From Leifsonia poae (GTDB lineage: Bacteria; Actinomycetota; Actinomycetes; Actinomycetales; Microbacteriaceae): DNA of 64,000 bases. Shown piece by piece: positions 31,767-40,615 of the stretch. A program made the translations under genes and the position numbers. The notes beneath the pieces were generated by a model. It saw nothing but the letters and a program-made list of their open reading frames with translations, searched no databases and was not told where the DNA came from. Where the stretch lies: contig NZ_BSEN01000009.1 in the NCBI RefSeq assembly GCF_027921845.1, positions 38,000-101,999 of the forward strand, written 5' to 3'. Numbering within the stretch: position 1 is the stretch's first letter; every line of letters starts with the position of its first letter.

Positions 31767-32699
31767 TCAGGAGGACGTTTCATCCAGGGTTCCGAGCTTT
31801 CTTGTGCCGATTCGCTGCGTGATGAATAGGGCGGCTCGGTCCACGGCTTCGTCGGCTTCGTCGATCACGCCGATGAAGGCGGGGAAGACGTGTGGTACGT
31901 CGGCGGTGATGTCGAGGATCACATCGACGTCGGCTTCGCGTGCGCGCTCCGCCAGGCGAACTGAGTCGTCGAGCAGGAGCTCGTTGGTGCCCACTTGGAG
32001 CATGATCGGGGGAAATCCTGTGAGGTCCGCGAGGACGGCAGGCGCGAGGAGGGGCTGGGCGGGGTCTTGGCCGTTGAGGTAGAGATCTCCGGTGCGCCTC
32101 ATCCCGTCCCCGGTGAAGAGCGGGTCGACACGTTCCTTCGTGGTCATTGATTCACCGGACCGGGTGTGGTCGAGACCGGGCGAGAAGCCGAGGATCCCGG
32201 CCGGCATCGGCAGCCCCGCGTCGCGTGCGGCGAGTGTCGTCGTGACGGCGAGCCCGCCCCCAGCTGAGTCTCCGGCGAAGACGATCGACTGTGCTGCGAC
32301 GCCCTCGGCGAGGAGGGCGCGGTACGCAGCGAGGCAATCGTCGATGGCGGCAGGGAACGGGTGCTCCGGAGCCAGTCGATAGTCGATCGAGATCGCCCGG
32401 ACGCCTGTCCGCTCAACAAGGTGCGCGGTCAGCGCCATCGCCGTCTCGGGAGATCCAAGCGAGAACGAGCCGCCGTGGAAGTACAGGATCGTGCCGGGGA
32501 GTGCCTCGCCGACCGGATCCACCCGCACCGCCGGTCGACCGCCCACCTCCACCCGGGTGCGGGTGACGCCAGGCGGGACCGGAAACGTGCTCATGAAACG
32601 CGCGAACCCCTCCCGCATCTGCTTCACGGGCACTGGGCCGCTCACCTGCGGCGCTGACCGGAGGCGAGCGTCGAGCGCGCGCCGTTGTTCCCCGCTCAT
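31767..32699 (-). CDS. Alpha/beta hydrolase of the hormone-sensitive-lipase (acetyl esterase) family
   Basis: 310 residues. Oxyanion motif YFHGGSF, nucleophile GDSAGGG, acid in NELLLDDS and His in VPHVFPAF define HSL/fold-3 esterases of short-chain acyl esters. Divergent from a MarR regulator over 60 bases with a strong palindrome. Cytoplasmic. Confidence 0.88.
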   Translation of the reverse strand: MSGEQRRALDARLRSAPQVSGPVPVKQMREGFARFMSTFPVPPGVTRTRVEVGGRPAVRVDPVGEALPGTILYFHGGSFSLGSPETAMALTAHLVERTGVRAISIDYRLAPEHPFPAAIDDCLAAYRALLAEGVAAQSIVFAGDSAGGGLAVTTTLAARDAGLPMPAGILGFSPGLDHTRSGESMTTKERVDPLFTGDGMRRTGDLYLNGQDPAQPLLAPAVLADLTGFPPIMLQVGTNELLLDDSVRLAERAREADVDVILDITADVPHVFPAFIGVIDEADEAVDRAALFITQRIGTRKLGTLDETSS

Positions 32700-32721
32700 C
32701 GGTTCTCCCTCTCGACACCTG

Positions 32722-32765
32722 AACTACATGCCACGGCATGTAGTTGTACACTACATGCCGTGGCA
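32722..32765. promoter_or_regulatory. MarR operator pair and leaderless promoter
   Basis: Site 1 (32722-32745) is a 24-bp palindrome: AACTACATGCC, AC centre, GGCATGTAGTT. Site 2 (from 32751) repeats CTACATGCCGTGGCA. TACACT at 32747-32752 is a good -10 box placed 7 bases before GTG 32760, so the MarR mRNA is probably leaderless and site 2 covers its start codon. Confidence 0.6.
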
Positions 32766-33230
32766 ACCAAATCGACAACTGATGCGCTCGGCGCCTTCTT
32801 CGACGATCTCGTGCGTGCTGAGACGCGTCTCTATAACGCGCTGGGCGACAGCCTGAGTCGAGAGCATGGCCTCGCAACCTCCCAGGTCGAGTTCCTGCGC
32901 TACTTCCGGGACCATCCGGGGTCGCGCGTGGCCGATGTCGCATTCAACTTCGCCGCCGGCATTGGCGCCATCAGCAAAGGCGTCGACCGCCTCGAGGCGC
33001 GGGGCCTTGTCGTTCGGCACCCGAATCCCGCAGACGGACGCTCTTCTCTTGTCAGCCTCACTCGTGCAGGCAGCGAGGTCGTCGCGGACGCTGAGACCAC
33101 CTTCCAGAAGCGCCTGTCCGACCTCGTGTCCTCAACGCTCACGCCCGACCAGGTGGCCACCGTTGGGGCAGCGCTTGCAACTCTGCGCGCGGCGCTGGAA
33201 CGGGACCGGATCGGAGTCCCCGTCGGGTAG
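32760..33230 (+). CDS. MarR-family regulator
   Basis: 156 residues from GTG 32760 (an ATG at 32685 would overlap the divergent esterase and its operator). MarR winged helix: TSQVEFLRYFRDHPG, VADVAFNFAAGIGAISKGVDR and wing NPADGRSSLVSLT. Expected to repress the divergent esterase through the CTACATGCC palindrome. Confidence 0.88.
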   Translation: MATKSTTDALGAFFDDLVRAETRLYNALGDSLSREHGLATSQVEFLRYFRDHPGSRVADVAFNFAAGIGAISKGVDRLEARGLVVRHPNPADGRSSLVSLTRAGSEVVADAETTFQKRLSDLVSSTLTPDQVATVGAALATLRAALERDRIGVPVG

Positions 33231-33324
33231 CACAACGAAACCGATTTGACTGGCGCCCGTCGCGTCGTGTTCGACTTTGTGGAGAGGTTGATTTTCGTCG
33301 CTGACGCTCATAAACCGCCAGCTA

Positions 33325-33927
33325 TCAACTCGAGCTGACTTCGAGTCCCCATCCACGGCGTAGGTTGTCCAGCAGCATCGACAGCGCTTCATGGGGTGAG
33401 GGTTCGCGCGCGGCTAGGTCGGGGCATTCGAGGATGAACAGCGCGAGGGCGTGCAGGCTGGCCGCTGGGGCGGTCGGCTGACATGGGGCGAGCATCGACG
33501 CGACGTCGTCTTCACAGTCCGTCCATTTCGCTCGGACGTAGGACCGGAGCTGCGGGGTGGAGTAGATCAACTCGAGCACGTCCCTGGAGTGCTTGTCCTC
33601 GGTGTCGAATGGCAGCCGACTGTTCATGAACTCCTCGATCGCCCGGATCACGTCCGTCCCCGCGGCGCGATTCTGGACCGCTTGCCTGAGGGCGGCAGGC
33701 CGGTCTTCGTCTTGCTCGAAGACCAGTGCGACCTTGCCAGCGGGGAAGTACGTGAACAGTGTGGTCAGCGCCACGTTCGCTTCTTCGGCGATCTGAGCGA
33801 CCGTGACGTTGTCGAACCCGTGTTCGAGGAACAGGCGCAATGCCGCCAGATGAAGTGACTGACGATTCTGAGCCTTCTTGCGCTCTCGGAGACCGGTTCC
33901 CGCTGCCATTCGCTTAGTGTATCTCAA
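33325..33927 (-). CDS. TetR-family regulator
   Basis: 200 residues. N-terminal HTH: LHLAALRLFLEHGFDNVTVA, IAEEANVALTTLFTYFP. The C-terminal ligand domain is ~140 residues. It is divergent from an amidohydrolase across 92 bases containing a near-perfect palindrome, so it likely represses that enzyme. The ligand may be the enzyme's substrate; this is inference. Confidence 0.88.
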   Translation of the reverse strand: MRYTKRMAAGTGLRERKKAQNRQSLHLAALRLFLEHGFDNVTVAQIAEEANVALTTLFTYFPAGKVALVFEQDEDRPAALRQAVQNRAAGTDVIRAIEEFMNSRLPFDTEDKHSRDVLELIYSTPQLRSYVRAKWTDCEDDVASMLAPCQPTAPAASLHALALFILECPDLAAREPSPHEALSMLLDNLRRGWGLEVSSS

Positions 33928-33959
33928 TCTGTATCGGACTCGAAAAAGTATTCACACCA

Positions 33960-33980
33960 ATTCTGTAGTGACTGCAGAAT
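33960..33980. promoter_or_regulatory. TetR operator
   Basis: ATTCTGTAG TGA CTGCAGAAT: a 9-bp inverted repeat with one mismatch around a 3-base centre, 40 bases before the amidohydrolase ATG. Confidence 0.55.
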
Positions 33981-34019
33981 CGTGATAGCGTCGACTAATC
34001 GACGAATAAGGAGCACGCA

Positions 34020-35264
34020 ATGGGCAAAACAGCAATCGCGAACGCGCGGGTTTTCGACGGGATCGACGTCGTCGAAGCCACCACGGTGGTGATCGATGGA
34101 AGCCGGATCGCTTCAGTCGGAGGCGCAGTTCCCCCGGACGCCCGAGTCGTCGATGCAGCCGGTTCGTTCCTGCTCCCGGGTCTCATCGACTCCCACGTTC
34201 ACACCTCGATGGAGGGCCTCGAGCTCGCCCTCACCTTCGGTGTGACGACAGAGCTGGAAATGCAGGGCGTGTTCACCAAGGGAATGCGAGCCGAGGTCAC
34301 CGACAACGACCGGGTGGCGGATGTGCGATCGGCCGGCTTCGGGATCACGCCTCCTGGCGGGCATCCGAGTGAACTGATGGGCGATGGTGGCGCGGACGAC
34401 GGGGAAGCCCCCTGGGAGGACGGCGACGAACACGCGGACTGGTCGGGTGTCGTGATGCCTTTCGCGTCGACACCGGCAGAAGCCGCTGCGTTCGTCCCCC
34501 AGCTCAAGGCGGCGGGCTCGGACTACATCAAGTTCATGATCGACGACGGCAGCGTCGAGGGAGCGCCGGGACTGCCCATGCTCGACGACGCGACGATCAA
34601 GGCAGGCGTGGAAGCGGCACGGCGCGAAGGGCTTCTCACTGTTGCCCACACCCTCACGATCGACGCCACCGCATCGGCCGTTGCATCTGGGATCGACGGG
34701 CTCGTGCACCTCTTCATGGATAAGCCGCACACTCCGGACATCATCGACGCCGTCGCTCGATCAGGAGCGTTCGTGGTTCCGTGCGTCGTCCTGAATGCGT
34801 CGATGATGGGAATTCCCGCAACTGACCTGGCGGCCGACCCACGGATCCGGACGAAGCTGGACGATCAATGGATTGCCACGCTCGAGAGTAGCTACGACCG
34901 GTTCCCGAGCGGCGACCTGGAAGCGGTCCTCGCGTCCGTCCAGGCACTTCGAGAGGCGGGGGTGGACATCCTCGTCGGCACCGACGTGTCGTTCCCGCTT
35001 CCGACTCTCGGCGGGATGGCACACGGTGCCAGCGTCCACCACGAGCTCCAGTTCCTTGTTCGAGCCGGCCTCACGCCGATCGAAGCGCTCCGCGCCGCCA
35101 CGTCCGTTCCGGCCCGCCGATTCGGCCTCACCGACCGCGGGCGGATCGCAGAGGGCCTCCGCGCGGATCTCGTCCTCGTTGACGGGGATCCCACCGTTTC
35201 CATCTCCAGCACGCTCGACATCCAACAGGTCTGGCGTCGCGGAACCGAACTCTTCGCGCAGTAG
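34020..35264 (+). CDS. Metal-dependent amidohydrolase
   Basis: 414 residues of the amidohydrolase superfamily (imidazolonepropionase/prolidase-like branch). Metal ligands: HVH in LIDSHVHTSMEG, Lys in YIKFMIDDG, His in VAHTLTID, His in GLVHLF and Asp in VGTDVSF. Cytoplasmic; substrate unknown. AAGGAG precedes the ATG. Controlled probably by the divergent TetR protein. Confidence 0.88.
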   Translation: MGKTAIANARVFDGIDVVEATTVVIDGSRIASVGGAVPPDARVVDAAGSFLLPGLIDSHVHTSMEGLELALTFGVTTELEMQGVFTKGMRAEVTDNDRVADVRSAGFGITPPGGHPSELMGDGGADDGEAPWEDGDEHADWSGVVMPFASTPAEAAAFVPQLKAAGSDYIKFMIDDGSVEGAPGLPMLDDATIKAGVEAARREGLLTVAHTLTIDATASAVASGIDGLVHLFMDKPHTPDIIDAVARSGAFVVPCVVLNASMMGIPATDLAADPRIRTKLDDQWIATLESSYDRFPSGDLEAVLASVQALREAGVDILVGTDVSFPLPTLGGMAHGASVHHELQFLVRAGLTPIEALRAATSVPARRFGLTDRGRIAEGLRADLVLVDGDPTVSISSTLDIQQVWRRGTELFAQ

Positions 35265-35619
35265 ACCGCCCCGCGACGCAAGGCGAAGAGCGTGGCGGTG
35301 TCTGGCCGGACTCGGGGTGTGCCGTGTGGCCGCTGCGACGCGTGGTGGCTCGGTGGCACATCATGCGATCGCTCTTTGACGGATGCGTCCGTGGGTGATG
35401 AATACGCGCGAGAGGCCGATAAGGTCTGGACCCATGAGCGCCCCCTATCCGCCGATGGTCACTGATTTTGCGACGGCGTGAGGTCGCTGCCTACGTTCAA
35501 CCCTGACGGGAGAGGCCGGTTCGTCGAGCAGGCCTGGCGTCGCCCCACCGCCCGCCGGTTAGGGATCACCAACAGATGCCTTGTGCTTTCGTGTCGGTGG
35601 TGCGAATTACGGTCAACCC
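35265..35619. other. Intergenic stretch without a supported gene
   Basis: 355 bases. A 15-codon frame beginning ATGAGCGCCCCC at 35434 is too short to support. No repeat or RNA recognised. Confidence 0.4.
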
Positions 35620-36009
35620 GTGGCAACTCTCAACGACCTGCGCCGGACTGCCGCCGCGTTGCCCGGTAGCGAGGAGCGAGCGACGACGGGCGGTGCTGCA
35701 TGGTTCGTTCGCGGCAAGCTGTATGCATGGGAGTGCCATCCCTGGCCGAGCGTCCCCGCTGATATGCGCGCGATAGTCGCGGCCGAGCTCGTCGTCGGGG
35801 TGAAAGTCGCCGACCAAATGGACGCGCTCGCTCTTATCGAAATGGCGCCCGACGTTTTCCTGCGCACCACGACCCCCTGGGGTCAGCCGAAGGTCGCCTT
35901 CCGAATGGCCGCCATCGACGAAGACCATCTTGCCGAACTCGTGACGGAGGCGTGGCTTGTACAGGCTCCGAAGTATCTGCGGCGAGAGTTCAACGACCTC
36001 GGCCGTTAG
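35620..36009 (+). CDS. MmcQ/YjbR-family protein
   Basis: 129 residues from GTG 35620. Family features: LRRTAAALPGSEER at the start, GKLYAWEC, VVGVKVADQ, FLRTTTPWGQPKV and a closing EAWLVQAPKYLRREF. The fold is of the double-psi or CyaY-like DNA-binding type; the role is unknown. TACGGT lies 6 bases upstream and no ribosome binding site is visible, so the transcript may be leaderless. Confidence 0.82.
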   Translation: MATLNDLRRTAAALPGSEERATTGGAAWFVRGKLYAWECHPWPSVPADMRAIVAAELVVGVKVADQMDALALIEMAPDVFLRTTTPWGQPKVAFRMAAIDEDHLAELVTEAWLVQAPKYLRREFNDLGR

Positions 36010-36277
36010 ACGATCGGTCAGACAAGGATCGCTCAGCGGGCGGACAGTGCCATCGTGGAATGGACGGATCGCTGACAAACTGACCCAGCGCCGAGTCTGG
36101 ACGGGACCGACGGCCCTGCTGAACGCGTCGGGTCGCGACGGCAGAGCCGTCGAGCGGGGTCCAGACCCGACACCTGGACTGTACCCTTGCGGCCGACAAT
36201 GCGGGAGTAGGTTGGGCGTAGCCGGAAGGCGCGCCCAGGTCGGATCGGGAACGTCTGGGATTCTGCCTGGTTAGTGG
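36010..36277. other. Intergenic stretch without a supported gene
   Basis: GC-rich gap between the convergent MmcQ and SDR genes, ending in a strong hairpin. No convincing open frame. Confidence 0.35.
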
Positions 36278-36315
36278 CAGTGGCCCAGCTTGGATATTCG
36301 ATCCCTGGGCCACTG
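36278..36315. terminator. Strong hairpin between convergent genes
   Basis: Perfect 11-bp stem CAGTGGCCCAG / CTGGGCCACTG; inside the loop GGAT pairs with ATCC around ATTCG. Followed by TGTTTGG. Serves as bidirectional terminator for MmcQ and SDR genes. Confidence 0.6.
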
Positions 36316-36400
36316 TGTTTGGTCAGACGCCGCCAGCGGCCTCAAAGCAGTCGCATTCCCAACACCACCCGCGGTCAAATAGCGGTCCCATCAGAATTCT

Positions 36401-37237
36401 CTAGTGGTCCAGGCCGGTGGAGAGGTCGAGGTGTGCTTTCGCCTGGTCGATGAGGGTCTTGCCCTTTTGCGTGATGGCTTCGACGGCGTCTGCGCCGGCT
36501 GCCCAACGTGCCGGTGCCGGGTCCAGCTCGACGACCTTGACAAGGTTCGCGGCGAGCTTAGCGGGGTCGCCGCTCTGCTGGCCGTTCATCGATTTCCACT
36601 CGGCGACGGTCTTTGAGGTCTCCACCGCGTAGTCATCGATCGACAGGTCAGGCCAGATGGTGGAGGATCCCTCGACCAGGAGTTCGGTGCGGAAGAATCC
36701 CGGTTCGACGGCGGTGACGTGGATACCGAACTGCTCGACCTCTTCGCGTAGCGACTCGGTCCAGCCTTCCAAAGCGAACTTCGACGCCCCATACGCGCTG
36801 CCGAAACCACCGGAGACGATGCCCGCCGTTGAGGTGATGGTGATGATGTGACCCGAACGCTGGGCGCGCATCATGGGCAGCACGGCGCGGGTCACGTTCA
36901 GGGGGCCGAAGAAGTTGGTCTCGATCTGCGCGCGGAACTGCTCCGGGCTGACCTCTTCGAAGAATCCGGGCTGGAAGTTTCCGGCGTTGTTCACGAGGAC
37001 ATCGATTCGGCCGAAACGATCCATTGCGGCCCGTACCGCGGCGTCAACAGAATCGGTGTCGGTAATGTCGAGCGGCACGGTCAGCAGGTTCTCGTCCTCC
37101 CCGACGGCCGCTGCTGCTTTCGCCGCGTCGCGTGCTGTCGCCACGACTTCGCAGCCAGCGGCCAGCGCGGCTCGAGCAATGTCGACCCCCATCCCGCGAC
37201 CGGCGCCGGTGATGAACCATACGTTGTTCTCAGTCAT
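36401..37237 (-). CDS. Short-chain dehydrogenase/reductase
   Basis: 278 residues. Cofactor motif ITGAGRGMG at residues 9-17, NNAG, catalytic Ser in ITSTAG and YGASK. The basic residue pattern after strand 1 is compatible with NADP. Substrate unknown. It lies 60 bases from the end of the convergent-side XRE regulator on the same strand. Confidence 0.9.
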   Translation of the reverse strand: MTENNVWFITGAGRGMGVDIARAALAAGCEVVATARDAAKAAAAVGEDENLLTVPLDITDTDSVDAAVRAAMDRFGRIDVLVNNAGNFQPGFFEEVSPEQFRAQIETNFFGPLNVTRAVLPMMRAQRSGHIITITSTAGIVSGGFGSAYGASKFALEGWTESLREEVEQFGIHVTAVEPGFFRTELLVEGSSTIWPDLSIDDYAVETSKTVAEWKSMNGQQSGDPAKLAANLVKVVELDPAPARWAAGADAVEAITQKGKTLIDQAKAHLDLSTGLDH

Positions 37238-37299
37238 GCGGAGACTCCCTCAGAGTGTTCTATGTGGATGACCGAACGGCTGTCGCCGTTGGTGCAGCA

Positions 37300-38223
37300 T
37301 CAATTCGTGGACCGAGCATCCCAATCAGCCGTACTTTCCTTCCGCTCCGGCGGGGAAGCGACGATGCCAGAACGGTCGGCGGCCCAAGAAGCCAGCAAGC
37401 GAAGGTTCTCAGCGGAGGTAGAGCCGGGTTCTGCGGTGTAGATGAGGAGGATGTGTCCCGGTTCGGCGGTGATGGCGAGTTCTTCGTAGGCGAGGGTGAG
37501 GTCCCCGACGATCGGGTGGTGGAAGCGTTTCGTGCCCGCCCCGTGGGTACGCACGTTGTGGGCTCCCCAGAGCTGTCGAAAGGTCGCGCTGCGGGTGGAG
37601 AGTTCGCCGACGAGGTCTTGGATGGCCCGGTTGTGCGGATCCCGTCCTGCCTCGGCTCGCATGACGGCGACGCACATCTCGGCGAAGAGTTCCCAGTCGG
37701 GGTAGAACTCGTGGGAGGCAGGGTCGAGGAACTGGAATCGGGCGAGGTTGGGGGTGCGTCCGCCGTCGCCGATGACCGCCGAGTAGAAGGCGCGCCCGAG
37801 ATCGTTGAACGCGATCACGTCCGACTGGGCGTTGCGGACGATCGCGATGCCGTCGGTGATCGCGCCGAGCGCCCAGTGCAGCGACGGACGGGTCGCCGGG
37901 TTACGGGCGGTGCGGCGGCGGCCCCGGCCGGAGGCGGGGATACCGTCTGCTGCCCGGGCGAGGTCGAGCAGATGGGCGCGTTCGGTGTCGTCGAATTGGA
38001 GGGCTTGGGAGACCGCGTCGAGGACAGAGGCGGAGGCGCCGGCGATGGCGCCTCGTTCGAGCTTGGCGTAATACTCGACGCTGACGCCGGCGAGCATGGC
38101 GACCTCGGAACGACGCAACCCGCTCACCCGCCGGTTTGGGCCGGCGGGGATGCCGGCGAGCTCGGGGGTGAGCCTGGCGCGTCGCGACATCAAGAACTCA
38201 CGGACCTCGGCTCGGTTATCCAT
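37300..38223 (-). CDS. XRE regulator with MmyB-like ligand domain
   Basis: 307 residues from ATG 38223 (a longer frame to 38337 would overlap the divergent MFS gene). HTH: LRRSEVAMLAGVSVEYYAKLERG. The C-terminal ~180 residues match the MmyB-like domain (RPSLHWALGAI, IVRNAQSDVIAFNDLGRAF, DLVGELSTRSATFRQLW, HHPIVGDLTLAYEEL). These regulators often sit divergent from oxidoreductases or exporters that they control, as here with the MFS and dehydrogenase genes. Confidence 0.87.
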   Translation of the reverse strand: MDNRAEVREFLMSRRARLTPELAGIPAGPNRRVSGLRRSEVAMLAGVSVEYYAKLERGAIAGASASVLDAVSQALQFDDTERAHLLDLARAADGIPASGRGRRRTARNPATRPSLHWALGAITDGIAIVRNAQSDVIAFNDLGRAFYSAVIGDGGRTPNLARFQFLDPASHEFYPDWELFAEMCVAVMRAEAGRDPHNRAIQDLVGELSTRSATFRQLWGAHNVRTHGAGTKRFHHPIVGDLTLAYEELAITAEPGHILLIYTAEPGSTSAENLRLLASWAADRSGIVASPPERKESTADWDARSTN

Positions 38224-38324
38224 GCAAACGAGGCTACGTCCGTCAGCGCGACTGAGGGGTTCCCTGTCGGTACACCTCTCGTCAGAGACTCCCCCGGCTC
38301 CGCGAAGCGCGCTTTGGTTGTCAT

Positions 38325-39596
38325 GTGACAGTTTCACTTGCTCCCTCTGATGACCGGGCTCGGGCCGGCCGCTGGTTGTCGACCCTCCTGCTCGTGTTGA
38401 CCGTGTTCGGCCCGATCTCGATGGACCTCTACCTCCCCGCGCTTCCCGCGCTCACGTCCGAGCTCGGCGCTGCGACCTCGCTGGCGCAGCTGACGGTGAC
38501 CGCATGCCTGATCGGCCTCGCCGGCGGCCAACTGATCGCCGGGCCGCTCTCCGACCGATTCGGCCGCCGCTTACCCCTGCTGGTCGGGGTCACCGCGTAC
38601 GTGGTCGTGTCGGCGTTGTGTGCCGCCAGCCCCACGGTCGAGATACTGATCGTGGCCCGCCTGGTGCAGGGGCTGGCCGGCGGTGTCGGCATTGTGATCG
38701 CGCAGGCCGCCGGGCGCGACGTCTATGAGGGCGGGCGACTGATCCGGTTCTACGGTCGGCTCACGGTGATCGGCGGCCTCGCCGCGATCGTCGGCCCCCT
38801 GCTCGGCGGTGCGCTCACCGCCCTAATGGATTGGCGTGGTCTGTTCCTCGTCCTGGCCGTGATCGGCGCCGCCATCCTCGCCTGGGCCGCGTTCGGCTTC
38901 CCGGAGACACTGCCAGCAGGGGAGCGCACGACCGGCGGTTTCACCCGCGTCGGACAGGACATGCGCTTCCTGTTCCGCGACCGTCGGTTCGTCGGCGCCG
39001 TATTGGCGCAGGGCTTCGTCTACGCGGCCCTGTTCGCCTACCTGAGCGGCGCCACCTATGTGCTGCAAGGTGTGTACGGGCTGACACCGCAGCAATACGC
39101 GCTGGCGTTCGGACTGAACTCCGCCGGATTCATGGTCTTCGGCTACCTCGCCGGGCGTAGCAGCGAACGATGGAGTGTCATCGGCACCCTCGTCATCGGC
39201 CTCATCCTGGCCGGCGTCGGCGCCGCCGGGCTGCTGGCCGCCGGACTCGCACACCTGCCGCTGATCGTCGTGATCGTGTCGTTGCTGCTGCTGGTCAGCG
39301 GAACCGCGATCACGAGCCCGCCCTCGACCACGCTGGCATTGTCCGACTACCCGCACATCGCCGGCACCGCCTCCTCGCTCCTCGGAGCAGCCCGGTTCGC
39401 GTTCGGCGGGATCGCCGCCCCGCTCGTCGGTGTCGCCGGAGCCTTCAGCATCCTGCCTCTCGGCATCGTCACCACGACGTCCATCGGCCTGGCCGCTATC
39501 GCCGGAATCATCTTCCTCACCCGCCGAACCACCACGACCGACGCCGATTCGTCCCCCACCCCGACAACGGAAGGAACACCCACATGCGTGGAGTAG
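38325..39596 (+). CDS. MFS multidrug exporter, Bcr/CflA family
   Basis: 423 residues, 12 predicted helices. Family signature FGPISMDLYLPALPAL in helix 1, motif A region GPLSDRFGRRLPLL and GRDVYEGGRLIRFY. Exports small drugs or metabolites by proton antiport. GTG start, 101 bases from the divergent XRE-MmyB gene. It overlaps the alcohol dehydrogenase by 13 bases, so they form an operon. Confidence 0.88.
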   Translation: MTVSLAPSDDRARAGRWLSTLLLVLTVFGPISMDLYLPALPALTSELGAATSLAQLTVTACLIGLAGGQLIAGPLSDRFGRRLPLLVGVTAYVVVSALCAASPTVEILIVARLVQGLAGGVGIVIAQAAGRDVYEGGRLIRFYGRLTVIGGLAAIVGPLLGGALTALMDWRGLFLVLAVIGAAILAWAAFGFPETLPAGERTTGGFTRVGQDMRFLFRDRRFVGAVLAQGFVYAALFAYLSGATYVLQGVYGLTPQQYALAFGLNSAGFMVFGYLAGRSSERWSVIGTLVIGLILAGVGAAGLLAAGLAHLPLIVVIVSLLLLVSGTAITSPPSTTLALSDYPHIAGTASSLLGAARFAFGGIAAPLVGVAGAFSILPLGIVTTTSIGLAAIAGIIFLTRRTTTTDADSSPTPTTEGTPTCVE

Positions 39597-40615
39597 TCAT
39601 GTACGCCCCCGGAGACATCCGGGTCGAGCGACGCGAAGACCCCGTCATCGAGAACCCCACCGACGCGATCATCCGGGTGTCGGCTGCCTGCATCTGCGGC
39701 TCCGACCTCTGGCCCTACCGCGGGATCGAGCCGGTGAACGGCCCGACGCCGATGGGCCACGAGTACGTCGGCGTCGTCGAACAGGTCGGCGACGCCGTGA
39801 AGGACGTCAGGGTCGGGGACTTCGTCGTCGGCTCGTTCTTCGCCTCCGACAACTCCTGCGAGATCTGCCAAGCGGGCTACCAGTCGCGCTGCATCCACGC
39901 GATCGGGATGGGGTCGTTCGGCACCCAGGCGGAGCGGTTGCGTGTCCCGCTTGCCGACGGCACCCTCGTCGCAACACCGCGGCAGCCGAAACCCGAGGAA
40001 ATTCCGGGACTGCTCGCTGCCTCCGACGTTCTCGGAACGGGATGGTTCGCCGCGGTGGCAGCCGAAGCCGGACCAGGCAAGACCGTCACCGTCGTCGGCG
40101 ACGGCGCGGTCGGGCTGCTCGGCATCCTCGCCGCGAGGCACCTCGGCGCCGAGCGCATCATCGCGATGAGCCGCCATTCCGATCGTCAGGCTCTCGCCCG
40201 CCGCTTCGGCGCGACCGACATCGTCGACCAGCGCGGCGACGCCGGCGTCGAGAGGATCAAGGAGCTCACCGGCGGGCTCGGCGCCCACTCCACGATCGAA
40301 GCCGTCGGCACCCAGGAATCGATGATGCAGGCCATCCGCGCCACCCGCCCCGGCGGTCACGTCGGTTACGTCGGGGTCTCGCACGACGTCGAACTGCCCG
40401 GTCTCGAGCTGTTCTTCTCCGGCGTGCACCTGCATGGCGGACCCGCACCCGTGCGCCGGTTCCTTCCCGAGCTGATCGGGCTCATCATGGATGGCGTGAT
40501 CGACCCTGGCGCCGTGTTCGACCTCACCCTTCCCCTCGATGACGCCGCCGAGGGATATAAAGCCATGGACGAACGCCGGGCCACGAAGGTACTTCTGCAG
40601 ACGGAGACAGCATGA
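39584..40615 (+). CDS. Zinc-dependent alcohol dehydrogenase
   Basis: 343 residues from ATG 39584 (GGAAGGAA upstream; the longer frame is an artefact of overlap with the MFS gene). Catalytic zinc site Cys in CICGSD and His-Glu in MGHEYVG; the structural-zinc region keeps NSCEICQAGYQSRC; NAD(P) motif VVGDGAVGLLG. Medium-chain dehydrogenase of unknown alcohol or aldehyde. Overlaps the next gene by four bases. Confidence 0.88.
   Translation: MRGVVMYAPGDIRVERREDPVIENPTDAIIRVSAACICGSDLWPYRGIEPVNGPTPMGHEYVGVVEQVGDAVKDVRVGDFVVGSFFASDNSCEICQAGYQSRCIHAIGMGSFGTQAERLRVPLADGTLVATPRQPKPEEIPGLLAASDVLGTGWFAAVAAEAGPGKTVTVVGDGAVGLLGILAARHLGAERIIAMSRHSDRQALARRFGATDIVDQRGDAGVERIKELTGGLGAHSTIEAVGTQESMMQAIRATRPGGHVGYVGVSHDVELPGLELFFSGVHLHGGPAPVRRFLPELIGLIMDGVIDPGAVFDLTLPLDDAAEGYKAMDERRATKVLLQTETA

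Noticed and set aside
37255..38328. 357-codon plus-strand frame
   Set aside because: Antisense to the XRE-MmyB gene with the composition typical of high-GC shadow frames.
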